A DNA stretch of 64,000 nucleotides from Cherax quadricarinatus (taxonomy: Eukaryota; Arthropoda; Malacostraca; Decapoda; Parastacidae), in the NCBI RefSeq assembly GCF_038502225.1, contig NC_091293.1, positions 10,183,910 through 10,247,909 of the forward strand, given 5' to 3'. The notes below the pieces were generated by a model. It was given only the letters and a program-made list of their open reading frames with translations, was not told the DNA's origin and did not search any database. Shown here in pieces: positions 10,463-24,200 of the stretch (positions are counted from its first letter, which is position 1; every line of letters starts with the position of its first letter). A program made the translations under genes and the position numbers.

Positions 10463-10678
10463 CAACTAGTATTTCATACGTGGAGGAGAGGCAACAGAGA
10501 GTGATTCCATACACCATCCTTCTTCAGGCGAAGTTCCGGGAGCCAGAGCTGGACAACCGGGGTCTGCGAGTGGGGCAGGAGTGGACACTGAGGGCACGGG
10601 ACTACAGCAAGTATACCTGTCGAGCCAACAACGTGTATGGTACCCACACCTCTCGTCAAGTTGTCCTGCTGGTGTCAG
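10463..10678 (+). CDS. Host gene exon 1 of those visible: C-terminal half of an Ig domain
   Basis: The frame ends with LRVGQEWTLRARDYSKYTC, then RANNVYGTHTSRQVVLLVS, the F and G strands of an Ig domain with the Y-x-C motif. It ends in phase 1 at TCAG, before GT at 10679. Two acceptors fit: AG at 10461-10462 after a pyrimidine-rich run (phase 1, like the later half-domain exon), or AG at 10526-10527 (phase 0, exon start 10528). I cannot choose between them. The protein is probably a secreted or cell-surface IgSF member; I do not recognise which. The donor GTACTC belongs to the tail of an antisense LINE. Confidence 0.7.
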
Positions 10679-11992
10679 GTACTCACCTAATTGTGCTCAC
10701 CTAATTGTGGTTGCAGGGGATGAGTCATAGCTCCTGGCTCCGCCTCTTCACTGGTCGCTACTAGGTCTCTCTCCCTGCTCCATGAGCTCTATCATGCCTC
10801 TTCCTAAAGCTATGTATGGATCCTGCCTCCACTACATCACTTTCTAGACTATTCCACTTCCTGACAATTCTGGCTGAAGAAATGCTTCCTGACATTCTTG
10901 TGATTCATCTGAGTCTTCCACTTCTAATTGTGACCCTTTGTTGCTGTGTCTCATCTCTGGAACATCCTGTCATTATCCACCTTGTCGATTCCTTTCAGTA
11001 TTTTACAGGTCGTTATCATGTCCTCCCCATCTCTCCTCTCCTCCAGTGTCCTCTGGTTGATTTCCCTTAACCTCTCCTCATAGAACATGCCCCCTATCTC
11101 CGGGACTTGCCTCGTTACAAACCATTGCACTTTCTCTAGTTTTCTGACGTTCTTGGCTAGGTGTGGGTTCCTAACTGGTACTGCATACTCCAATATGGGT
11201 CTGACGTACACGGTGTACAGAATCTTGAACGATTCCTTACTGAGATGTCGGAATGCTATTCTTAGGTTTGCTAAGCGCCCATGCTGCAGCAGTTATTTGG
11301 TTGATGTGCGCCTCAGATGTCCTTGAGTGAGGTTTGTAGTCTTTGGCCCCCTAGACTGTACTCTGTCTGCCGTCTTTTTTGCCTTTCCCAAGTTATCATG
11401 AATTTGCACTTGGTGGGGCTGAACTCTAGGAGATAGTTTCTGAACCAGGCTTGCAGTCTGTCCAGATCCCTTTGTAGTCCTGCCTGGTCCTCCTTCGACT
11501 GAATTCTCCTCATTAACTTCACATCGTCTGCAAACAGGGACACTTCTGAATCTATTCCTTCCGTCATGTTATTCATATATACCAGGAACAGCACCGGCCT
11601 TAGGACTGACCCCTGTGGAACCCCGCTCATCACAGGTGCCCACTATGACACCTCGTCACGTACCATGACTCGCTGCTGTCTTCCTGACAGGTATTCCCTG
11701 ATCCATTGTAGTGCCTTCCCTGTTATACCTGCCTGGTCCTCCAGCTTTTGCACATATATCTTGAGTGGAACTGTGTGAAAAAAAATTCTTACAGTCCAAG
11801 AAAACGTAATCTACCCACCCCTCTCTCTCTCTTGTCTTACTGCTGTCACCTTGTCACAGAATTCCAGTAAGTTTGTGACACAGGATTTCATGTCCCTGAA
11901 TCCGTGCAGGCTGTCGTTGATGAGCTCATTCCTTTCTAGGTGCTCCAAAACTCTTCTGATAATCATCTCCATGTTAGTGGCACTGGTCTATA
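10679..11992 (-). mobile_element. CR1-like LINE (family X), antisense, 3' end abutting the Ig exon donor
   Basis: On the minus strand it reads, from right to left, IIRRVLEHLERNELI, then SLFADDVKLMRRIQ (RT motif C), LEFSPTKCKFM, YVRPILEYAVPV and YEERLREINQRTLEERRDG, the 3' half of a CR1-type RT, with stops and frame breaks. The 3' UTR has the family's GGCGGAGCCAGGAGCT block and a tail of two TTAGGTGAG repeats ending at 10679. The same family recurs at 43062, 52429, 53259, 61594, 62214 and 63279 (all plus strand). The 5' edge joins a (GT)n tract. Confidence 0.8.
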
Positions 11993-11999
11993 GTTGAAG

Positions 12000-12002
12000 G
12001 TG

Positions 12003-12050
<48 letters not shown>

Positions 12051-12069
12051 GAGAGAGAGAGAGAGAGAA
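12000..12069. repeat. (GT)n then (GA)n microsatellite
   Basis: About 18 bases of GT repeat followed by about 50 bases of GA repeat with one GTGAG interruption. It separates the truncated 5' edge of the antisense LINE from a Penelope tail. Confidence 0.9.
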
Positions 12070-12070
12070 A

Positions 12071-12261
12071 CAACATCGTGAGTTGCACAAGAATGGTATA
12101 CAATACCGACAAGACGAAGGGACTTATTACCTCATCTTTTGTATACAATTCTACCGTCTTCAAATTACGTCCAAGAATTTGTATTGATAAAGCCAATACA
12201 TGGCGAAACGTCTACAATAAAGATATCCAGATGTTGCACATGTCTTAATCAACATCGTGAG
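12071..12261 (+). mobile_element. Penelope-type 3' fragment with 12-bp target-site duplication
   Basis: CAACATCGTGAG stands at 12071-12082 and again at 12250-12261, framing a 167-bp insert. The insert begins with the family's ATGGTATACAATACCGACA block (12093-12111). Near its end is a hammerhead-like core: TTGATAA (12184-12190), a short helix (GCCA with TGGC) and GAAAC (12205-12209). No coding sequence fits in it. The right target copy sits at the very start of the 33-bp minisatellite. Confidence 0.75.
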
Positions 12262-15200
12262 CTGTTACATGTCCCCAGCAGACACTGCTTCACCTTGCTA
12301 CATGTCCCTGGTAGACACTGCTTCACCTTGTCACATGTCCCTTGTTACATGTCCCCAGCAGACACTGCTTCACCTTGCAGACACTGCTTCACCTTGTTAC
12401 ATGTCCCTGGTACACTGCTTCACCTTGTTACATGTAGACACTGCTTCACCTTGTTACATGTCCCTGGCAGACACTGCTTCACCTTGTTACATGTCCCTGG
12501 TAGACACTGCTTCACCTTGTTACATGTCCCTGGCAGACACTGCTTCACCTTGTTACATGTCCCTGGCAGACACTGCTTCACCTTGTTACATGTCCCTGGC
12601 AGACACTGCTTCACCTTGTTACATGTCCCTGGCAGACACTGCTTCACCTTGTTACATGTCCCTGGCAGACACTGCTTCACCAACTTATATGTCCCTGGCA
12701 GACACTGCTTCACCTTGTTACATGTCCCTGGCAGACACTGCTTCACCTTGTTACATGTCCCTGGTAGACACTGCTTCACCTTGTTACATGTCCCTGGCAG
12801 ACACTGCTTCACCTTGTTACATGTCCCTGGCAGACACTGCTTCACCTTGTTACATGTCCCTGGTAGACACTGCTTCACCTTGTTACATGTCCCTGGCAGA
12901 CACTGCTTCACCTTGTTACATGTACCTGGCAGACACTGTTTCACCTTGTTACATGTCCCCAGCAGACACTGCTTCACCTTGTTACATGTCCCTGGTAGAC
13001 ACTGCTTCACCTTGTCACATGTCCATGGCAGACACTGCTTCACCTTGTTACATGTCCCTGGTAGACACTGCTTCACCTTGTTACATGTCCCTGGCAGACA
13101 CTGCTTCACCTTGTTACATGTCCCTGGTAGACACTGCTTCACCTTGTTACATGTCCCTGGCAGACACTGCTACACCTTGTTACATGTCCCTGGCAGACAC
13201 TGCTTCATCTTGTTACATGTCCCTGGCAGACACTGCTTCACCTTGTTACATGTCCCTGGCAGACACTGCTTCACCTTGTTACATGTCCCTGGCAGACACT
13301 GCTTCACCAACTTATATGTCCCTGGTAGACACTGCTTCACCTTGTTACATGTCCCTGGCAGACACTGCTTCACCTTGTTACATGTCCCTGGCAGACACTG
13401 CTTCACCTTGTTACATGTCCCTGGCAGACACTGCTTCACCAACTTATATGTCCCTGGTAGACACTGCTTCACCTTGTTACATGTCCCTGGCAGACACTGC
13501 TTCACCTTGTTACATGTCCCTGGCAGACACTGCTTCACCTTGTTACATGTCCATGGCAGACACTGCTTCACCTTGTTACATGTCCCTGGCAGACACTGCT
13601 TCACCTTGTTACATGTCCCTGGCAGACACTGCTTCACCTTGTTACATGTCCCTGGCAGACACTGCTTCACCTTGTTACATGTCCCTGGCAGACACTGCTT
13701 CACCTTGTTACATGTCCCAGGCAGACACTGTTTCACCTTGTTACATATCCATGGCAGACACTGCTTCACCTTTTTACATGTCCCTGGCAGACACTGCTTC
13801 AACTTGTTACATGTCCCTGGCAGACACTGCTTCACCTTGTTACATGTCCCTGGTAGACACTGCTTCACCTTGTTACATATCCCTGGCAGACACTGCTTCA
13901 CCTTGTTACATGTCCCTGGCAGACACTGCTTCACCTTGTTACATGTCCCTGGTAGACACTGCTTCACCTTGTTACATATCCCTGGCAGACACTGCTTCAC
14001 CTTGTTACATGTCCCTGGCAGACACTGCTTCACCTTGTTACATGTCCCTGGCAGACACTGCTTCACCTTGTTACATGTCCCTGGCAGACACTGCTTCACC
14101 TTGTTACATGTCCCTGGCAGACACTGCTTCACCTTGTTACATGTCCCTGGCAGACACTGCTTCACCTTGTTACTTGTCCCTGGCAGACACTGCTTCACCT
14201 TGTTACATGTCCCTGGCAGACACTGCTTCACCTTGTTACATGTCCATGGCAGACACTGCTTCACCTTGTTACATGTCCCTGGCAGACACTGCTTCACCTT
14301 GTTACATGTCCCTGGCAGACACTGCTTCACCTTGTTACATGTCCCTGGCAGACACTGCTTCACCTTGTTACATGTCCCTGGCAGACACTGCTTCACCTTG
14401 TTACATGTCCCTGGCAGACACTGCTTCACCTTGTTACATGTCCCTGGCAGACACTGCTTCACCTTGTTACATGTCCCTGGCAGACACTGCTTCACCTTGT
14501 TACTTGTCCCTGGCAGACACTGCTTCACCTTGTTACATGTCCCTGGCAGACACTGCTTCACCTTGTTACATATCCATGGCAGACACTGCTTCACCTTTTT
14601 ACATGTCCCTGGCAGACACTGCTTCACCTTGTTACATGTCCCTGGCAGACACTGCTTCACCTTGTTACATGTCCCTGGTAGACACTGCTTCACCTTGTTA
14701 CATATCCCTGGCAGACACTGCTTCACCTTGTTACATGTCCCTGGCAGACACTGCTTCACCTTGTTACATGTCCCTGGTAGACACTGCTTCACCTTGTTAC
14801 ATATCCCTGGCAGACACTGCTTCACCTTGTTACATGTCCCTGGCAGACACTGCTTCACCTTGTTACATGTCCCTGGCAGACACTGCTTCACCTTGTTACA
14901 TGTCCCTGGCAGACACTGCTTCACCTTGTTACATGTCCCTGGCAGACACTGCTTCACCTTGTTACATGTCCCTGGCAGACACTGCTTCACCTTGTTACTT
15001 GTCCCTGGCAGACACTGCTTCACCTTGTTACTTGTCCCTGGCAGACACTGCTTCACCAACTTATATGCCCCTGGCAGACACTGCTTCACCTTGTTACATA
15101 TCCCTGGCAGACACTGCTTCATCTTTTTACTTGTCCCTGGCAGACACTGCTTCATCTTGTTACATGTCCATGGCAGACACTGCTTCACCTTGTTACATGT

Positions 15201-18200
15201 CCCCGGCAGACACTGCTTCACCTTCTTACTTGTCCTGGCAGACACTGCTTCACCTCGTTACTTGTCCCTGGCAGACACTGCTCACCTTGTTACATATCCC
15301 TGGCAGACACTGCTTCATCTTGTTACATGTCCCTGGCAGACCATGTTACATGTCCCTGGCAGACACTGCTTTACCTTGTTGCATGTCCCCGGCAGACACT
15401 GGTTCACCTTGTTACATATCCCTGGCAGACACTGCTTCACCTTGTTACATGTCCCTGGCAAACACTGCTTCACCTTGTTACATGTCCCTGGCAGACACTG
15501 CTTCACCTTCTTACTTGTCCCTGGCAGACACTGCTTCATCTTGTTACATGTCCATGGCAGACACTGCTTCACCTTGTTACATGTCCCCGGCAGACACTGC
15601 TTCACCTTCTTACTTGTCCTGGCAGACACTGCTTCACCTCGTTACTGGTCCCTGGCAGACACTGCTCACCTTGTTACATATCCCTGGCAGACACTGCTTC
15701 ATCTTGTTACATGTCCCTGGCAGACCATGTTACATGTCCCTGGCAGACACTGCTTCACCTTGTTGCATGTCCCCGGCAGACACTGGTTCACCTTGTTACA
15801 TGTCCCTGGCAGACACTGCTTCACCTTGTTACATGTCCCTGGCAAACACTGCTTCACCTTGTTACATGTCCCTGGCAGACACTGCTTCACCTTGTTACAT
15901 GTCCCTGGCAGACACTGCTTCACCTTGTTACATGTCCCTGGCAGACACTGCTTCACCTTGTTACATGGCCCTGGTAGACACTGCTTCACCTTGTTACATG
16001 TCCATGGCAGACACTGCTTCACCTTGTTACATGTCCCTGGCAGACACTGCTTCACCTTGTTACATGTCCCTGGCAGACACTGCTTCACCTTGTTACATGT
16101 CCCTGGAAGACAGACACTGCCCTTCACCTTGTTACATGTCCCTGGTAGACACTGCTTCACCTTGTTACATGTCCCAGACACTGCTTCACCTTGTTACATG
16201 TCCCTGGTAGACACTGCTTCACCTTGTTACATGTCCCTGGCAGACACTGCTTCACCTTGTTACATGTCCCTGGCAGACACTGCTTCACCTTGTTACATGT
16301 CCCTGGCAGACACTGCTTCACCTTGTTACATGTCCCTGGCAGACACTGCTTCACCTTGTTACATGTCCCTGGCAGACACTGCTTCACCTTGTTACATGTC
16401 CCTGGCAGACACTGCTTCACCTTCTTATATGTCCCTGGTAGTCACTGCTTCACCTTGTTACATGTCGCTGGCAGACACTGCTTCTCGTTGTTACATGTCG
16501 CTGGCAGACACTGCTTCACCTTGTTACATGTCCCTGGTAGACACTGCTTCACCTTGTTACATGTCCCTGGCAGACACTGCTTCACCTTGTTACATGTCCC
16601 TGGCAGACACTGCTTCACCTTGTTACATGTCCCTGGCAGACACTGCTTCACTTTGTTACATGTCCCTGGCAGACACTGCTTCACCTTGTTACATGTCCCT
16701 GGCAGACACTGCTTCACCTTGTTACATGTCCCCGGCAGACACTGTTTCACCTTGTTACATATCCATGGCAGACACTGCTTCACCTTGTTACATGTCCCTG
16801 GCAGACACTGCTTCACCTTGTTACATGTCCCTGGCAGACACTGCTTCACCTTGTTACATGTCCCTTGTAGACACTGCTTCACCTTGTTACATGTCCCTGG
16901 TAGACACTGCTTCACCTTGTTACATGTCCCTGGCAGACACTGCTTCACCTTGTTACATGTCCCTGGTAGACACTGCTTCACCTTGTTACATGTCCCTGGC
17001 AGACACTGCTACACCTTGTTACATGTCCCTGGCAGACACTGCTTCATCTTGTTACATGTCCCTGGCAGACACTGCTTCACCTTGTTACATGTCCCTGGCA
17101 GACACTGCTTCACCTTGTTACATGTCCCTGGCAGACACTGCTTCACCAACTTATATGTCCCTGGTAGACACTGCTTCACCTTGTTACATGTCCCTGGCAG
17201 ACACTGCTTCACCTTGTTACATGTCCCTGGCAGACACTGCTTCACCTTGTTACATGTCCCTGGCAGACACTGCTTCACCTTGTTACATGTCCCTGGCAGA
17301 CACTGCTTCACCTTGTTACATGTCCATGGCAGACACTGCTTCACCTTGTTACATGTCCCTGGCAGACACTGCTTCACCTTGTTACATGTCCCTGGCAGAC
17401 ACTGCTTCACCTTGTTACATGTCCCTGGCAGACACTGCTTCACCTTGTTACATGTCCCTGGCAGACACTGCTTCACCTTGTTACATGTCCCCGGCAGACA
17501 CTGTTTCACCTTGTTACATATCCATGGCAGACACTGCTTCACATTTTTACATGTCCCTGGCAGACACTGCTTCACCTTGTTACATGTCCCTGGCAGACAC
17601 TGCTTCACCTTGTTACATGTCCCTGGTAGACACTGCTTCACCTTGTTACATATCCCTGGCAGACACTGCTTCACCTTGTTACATGTCCCTGGCAGACACT
17701 GCTTCACCTTGTTACATGTCCCTGGTAGACACTGCTTCACCTTGTTACATATCCCTGGCAGACACTGCTTCACCTTGTTACATGTCCCTGGTAGACACTG
17801 CTTCACCTTGTTACATGTCCCTGGCAGACACTGCTTCACCTTGTTACATGTCCCTGGCAGACACTGCTTCACCTTGTTACATGTCCCTGGCAGACACTGC
17901 TTCACCTTGTTACATGTCCCTGGCAGACACTGCTTCACCTTGTTACTTGTCCCTGGCAGACACTGCTTCACCTTGTTACTTGTCCCTGGCAGACACTGCT
18001 TCACCAACTTATATGCCCCTGGCAGACACTGCTTCACCTTGTTACATATCCCTGGCAGACACTGCTTCATCTTTTTACTTGTCCCTGGCAGACACTCCTT
18101 CATCTTGTTACATGTCCATGGCAGACACTGCTTCACCTTGTTACATGTCCCCGGCAGACACTGCTTCACCTTCTTACTTGTCCTGGCAGACACTGCTTCA

Positions 18201-21200
18201 CCTCGTTACTTGTCCCTGGCAGACACTGCTCACCTTGTTACATATCCCTGGCAGACACTGCTTCATCTTGTTACATGTCCCTGGCAGACCATGTTACATG
18301 TCCCTGGCAGACACTGCTTTACCTTGTTGCATGTCCCTGGCAGACACTGGTTCACCTTGTTACATATCCCTGGCAGACACTGCTTCACCTTGTTACATGT
18401 CCCTGGCAAACACTGCTTCACCTTGTTACATGTCCCTGGCAGACACTGCTTCACCTTCTTACTTGTCCCTGGCAGACACTGCTTCATCTTGTTACATGTC
18501 CATGGCAGACACTGCTTCACCTTGTTACATGTCCCCGGCAGACACTGCTTCACCTTCTTACTTGTCCTGGCAGACACTGCTTCACCTCGTTACTTGTCCC
18601 TGGCAGACACTGCTCACCTTGTTACATATCCCTGGCAGACACTGCTTCATCTTGTTACATGTCCCTGGCAGACCATGTTACATGTCCCTGACAGACACTG
18701 CTTCACCTTGTTGCATGTCCCCGGCAGACACTGGTTCACCTTGTTACATGTCCCTGGCAGACACTGCTTCACCTTGTTACATGTCCCTGGCAAACACTGC
18801 TTCACCTTGTTACATGTCCCTGGCAGACACTGCTTCACCTTGTTACATGTCCCTGGCAGTCACTGCTTCACCTTGTTACATGTCCCTGGCAGACACTGCT
18901 TCACCTTGTTACATGGCCCTGGTAGACACTGCTTCACCTTGTTACATGTCCATTGCAGACACTGCTTCACCTTGTTACATGTCCCTGGCAGACACTGCTT
19001 CACCTTGTTACTTGTCCCTGGCAGACACTGCTTCACCTTGTTACATGTCCCTGGTAGACACTGCTTCACCTTGTTACATGTCCCTGGTAGACACTGCTTC
19101 ACCTTGTTACATGTCCCTGGTAGACACTGCTTCACCTTGTTACATGTCCCTGGCAGACACTGCTTCACCTTGTTACATGTCCCTGGTAGACACTGCTTCA
19201 CCTTGTTACATGTCCCTGGCAGACACTGCTTCACCTTGTTACATGTCCCTGGCAGACACTGCTTCACCTTGTTACATGTCCCTGGCAGACACTGCTTCAC
19301 CAACTTATATGTCCCTGGCAGACACAGCTTCACCTTGTTACATGTCCCTGGCAGACACTGCTTCACCTTGTTACATGTCCCTGGCAGACACTGCTTCACC
19401 TTGTCACATATCCCTGGCAGACACTGCTTCACCATGTTATATGTCCCTGGCAGACACTGCTTTAACATGTTACATGTCTCTGGCAGACACTGCTTCACCT
19501 TGTTACATGTCCCCGGCAGACACTGCTTCACCTTGTTACATATCCCTGGCAGACACTGCTTCACCTTGTTACATGTCCCCGGCAGACACTGCTTTACCTT
19601 GTTACATGTTTCTGGCAGGCACTGCTTCACCTTGTTACACGTCCCTGGCAGACACTGCTTCACCTTGTTACATGTCCCTGGCAGACACTGCTTCACCTTG
19701 TTACATGTCCCCGGCAGACACTGCTTCACCTTTTTACATGCCCCTGGCAGACACTGTTTCACCATGTTACATGTCCCTGGCAGACACTACTTCACCTTGT
19801 TACATGTCCCTCGCAGACACTGCTTCACCTTTTTACATATCCCTGGCAGACAGTTTCACCATGTTACATGTCCCCGGCAGACACTGCTTCACCTTTTTAC
19901 ATGTCCCTGGCAGACACTGCTTCACCTTTTTACATGTCCCTGGCAGACACTGTTTCACTATGTTACATGTTCCTGGCAGACATTGCTTCACCTTTTTACA
20001 TGTCCCTGGCAGACACTGCTTCACCTTGTTACATGTCCCTGGCAGACACTGCTTCACCTTGTTACATATCCCTGGCAGACCCTGCATCACCATGTTATAT
20101 ATCCCTGGCAGACACTGCTTCACCTTGTTACATGTCCATGGCAGACACTGCTTCACCTTGTTACATATCCCTGGCAGACCCTGCATGACCATGTTATATA
20201 TCCCTGGCAGACACTGCTTCACCTTGTTACATATCCCTGGCAGACCCTGCATCACCATGTTATATATCCCTGGCAGACACTGCTTCACCATCTTACATGT
20301 CCCTGGCAGACACTGGTTCACCATCTTACATGTCCCTGGCAGACACTTCTTCACCATGTTACATGTCCCTGGCAGACACTGCTTCACCTTGTTACATGTC
20401 CCTGGCAGACACTGCTTCACCTTGTTACATATCCTTGGCAGACACTGCTTCACCATGTTACATGTCCCTGACAGACACTGCTTCACCATGTTACATGTCC
20501 CTGGCAGACACTGCTTCACCATCTTACATGTCGCTGGCAGACACTGCTTCACCATCTTACATGTCCCTGGCAGACACTGCTTCACCATGTTACATGTCCC
20601 TGGCAGACACTGCTTCACCTTGTTACATGTCCCTGGCAGACACTGCTTCGCCTTTTTATATGTCCTTGGCAGACACTGCTTCACCATGTTACATGTCCGT
20701 GACAGACACTGCTTCACCATCTTACATGTCCCTGGCAGACACTGTTTCACCATCTTACATGTGCCTGGCAGACACTGCTTCACCATGTTACATGTCCCTG
20801 GCAGACACTGCTTCACCATCTTACATGTCCCTGGCAGACACTTCTTCACCATGTTACATGTCCCTGGCAGACACTGCTTCACCTTGTTACATGTCCCTGG
20901 CAGACACTGCTTCACCTTGTTACATGTCCCTGGCAGACACTGCTTCACCTTGTTACATGTCCCTGGCAGACACTGCTTCATTTTGTTACATGTCCCTGGC
21001 AGACACTGCTTCACCTTTTTACATGTCCATGGCAGACACTGCTTCACCTTGTTACATGTCCCTGGCAGACACTGCTTCACCATCTTACATGTCCCTGGCA
21101 GACACTGCTTCACCATCTTACACGTCCCTGGCAGACACTGCTTCACCATCTTACATGTCCCTGGCAGACACTGCTTCACCATCTTACATGTCCCTGGCAG

Positions 21201-24200
21201 ACACTTCTTCACCATGTTACATGTCCCTGGCAGACACTGCTTCACCTTGTTACATGTCCCTGGCAGACACTGCTTCACCTTGTTACATGTCCCTGGCAGA
21301 CACTGCTTCACCTTGTTACATGTCCCTGGCAGACACTGCTTCATTTTGTTACATGTCCCTGGCAGACACTGCTTCACCTTTTTACATGTTCCTGGCAGAC
21401 ACTGCTTCACCTTGTTACATGTCCCTGGCAGACCCTGCTTCACCATGTTACATGTCCCTGGCAGACCCTGCTTCACCACGTTACATGTCCATGGCAGACA
21501 CTGCTTCACCATGTTACATCTCCCTGGCAGACGCTACTTCACCATGTTACATATCCCTGGCAGACACCGATTCACCTTGTTACATGTCCCTGGCAGACAC
21601 TGCTTCACCATGTTACATATCCCTGGAAGACACTGCTTCACCTTGTTACATGTCCCTTGCAGACACTGCTTCACCATGATACATGTCCCTGGCAGACGCT
21701 ACCTCACCATCTTACATGTCCCTGGCAGACACTGCTTCACCTTGTTACATGTCCCTGGCAAACACTGCTTTACCATGTTACATGTCCCTGGCAGACACTG
21801 CTTCACCTTGTTTTATGTCCCTGGCAGACACTGCTTCACCTTGTTACATGTCCCTGGCATACACTGCTTCACCTTGTTATATGTTCCTGGCATAGACTGC
21901 TTTACCATGTTACATGTCCCTGGCAGACACTGCTTCACCATGTTACATGTCCCTGGCAGACACTGCTTCACCATGTTACATGTCCCTGGCAGACACTGCT
22001 TCACCTTGTTACATATCCCTGGCAGACACTGCTTTACCTTGTTACATGTCCCTGGCAGACACTGCTTTACCTTGTTACATCTCCTTGGCAGACACTGCTT
22101 CACCTTGTTACATGTCCCTGGCAGACATTGCTTCACCTTGTCGCATATCCCTGGCAGGCACTGCTTCACCATGTTATATGTCCCTGGCAGACACTGCTTT
22201 ACCATGTTAAATGTCCCTTGCAGACACTGCTTCACCATTTTACATGTCTCTGGCAAACACTGCTTTACCATGTTACATGTCCCTGGCAGACACTGTTTCA
22301 CCTTGTTACATGTCCCCGGCAGACACTGCTTCACTTTGTTACATGTCCCTGGTAGACACTGCTTCACCTTGTTACATATCCCTGGCAGACACTGCTTCAC
22401 CTTGTTACATATCCCTGGCAGACACTGCTTCACCTTGTTACATGTCCCTGGCAGACACTGCTTCACCTTGTTACATGTCTTTGGCAGACACTGCTTCACC
22501 TTGTTACATGTCCCTGGCAGACACTGCTTCACCTTGTTACACGTCTCTGGCAGACACTGCTTCACCTTGTTACACGTCCCCGGCAGACACTGCTTCACCT
22601 TTTTACATGCCCCTGGCAGACACTGTTTCACCATGTTACATGTCCCTGGCAGACACTACTTCACCTTGTTACATGTCCCTCGCAGACACTGCTTCACCTT
22701 TTTACATGTCCCTGGCAGACACTGTTTCACTATGTTACATGTTCCTGGCAGACATTGCTTCACCTTTTTACACGTCCCTGGCAGACACTGCTTCACCTTT
22801 TTACATGTCCCTGGCAGACACTGTTTCACTATGTTACATGTTCCTGGCAGACATTGCTTCACCTTTTCACAAGTCCCTGGCAGACACTGCTTCACCTTGT
22901 TACATATTCCTGGCAGACACTGCTTCACATTGTTACATGTCCCTGGCAGACACTGCTTCACCTTGTTACATATCCCTGGCAGACACTGCTTCACCTTGTT
23001 ACATGTCCCTGGCAGACCCTTCATCACCATGTTAAATATCCCTAGCAGACACTGCTTCACCTTGTTACATGTCCCTGGCAGACCCTGCATCACCATGTTA
23101 CATATCCCTGGCAGACACTGATTCACCTTGTTACATGTCCCTGGCAGACACTGCTTCACCATGTTGCATGTCCCTGACAGACACTGCTTCACCATGTTAC
23201 ATGTCCCTGGCAGACACTGCTTCACCTTGTTATATGTCCTTGGCAGACACTGCTTCACCATGTTACATGTCCCTGACAGACACTGCTTCACCATCTTACA
23301 TGTCCCTGGCAGACACTGCTTCGCCTTGTTATATGTCCTTGGCAGACACTGCTTCACCATGTTACATGTCCCTGACAGACACTGCTTCACCATCTTACAT
23401 GTCCCTGGCAGACACTGCTTCACCATCTTACATGTCCCTGGCAGACACTGCTTCACCTTGTTACATGTCCGTGGCAGACACTGCTTCACCTTGTTACATG
23501 TCCCTGGCAGACACTGCTTCACCTTGTTACATGTCCCTGGCAGACACTGCTTCACCTTGTTACATGTCCCTGGCAGACACTGCTTCACCTTGTTACATGT
23601 CCCCGGCAGACACTGTTTCACCTTGTTACATCTCCATGGCAGACACTGCTTCACCTTTTTACATGTCCCTGGCAGACACTGCTTCACCTTGTTACATGTC
23701 CCTGGCAGACACTGCTTCACCTTGTTACATGTCCAGACACTGCTTCACCTTGTTACATATCCCTGGCAGACACTGCTTCACCTTGTTACATGTCCCTGGC
23801 AGACACTGCTTCACCTTGTTACATGTCCCTGGTAGACACTGCTTCACCTTGTTACATGTCCCTGGCAGACACTGCTTCACCTTGTTACATGTCCCTGGCA
23901 GACACTGCTTCACCTTGTTACATGTCCCTGGCAGACACTGCTTCACCTTGTTACATGTCCCTGGCAGACACTGCTTCACCTTGTTACATGTCCCTGGCAG
24001 ACACTGCTTCACCTTGTTACATGTCCCTGGCAGACACTGCTTCACCTTGTTACATGTCCCTGGCAGACACTGCTTCACCTTGTTACTTGTCCCTGGCAGA
24101 CACTCCTTCACCAACTTACATGTCCCCTGGCAGACACTGCTTCACCTTGTTACATGTCCCTGGCAGACACTGCTTCACCTTGTTACATGTCCCTGGCAGA

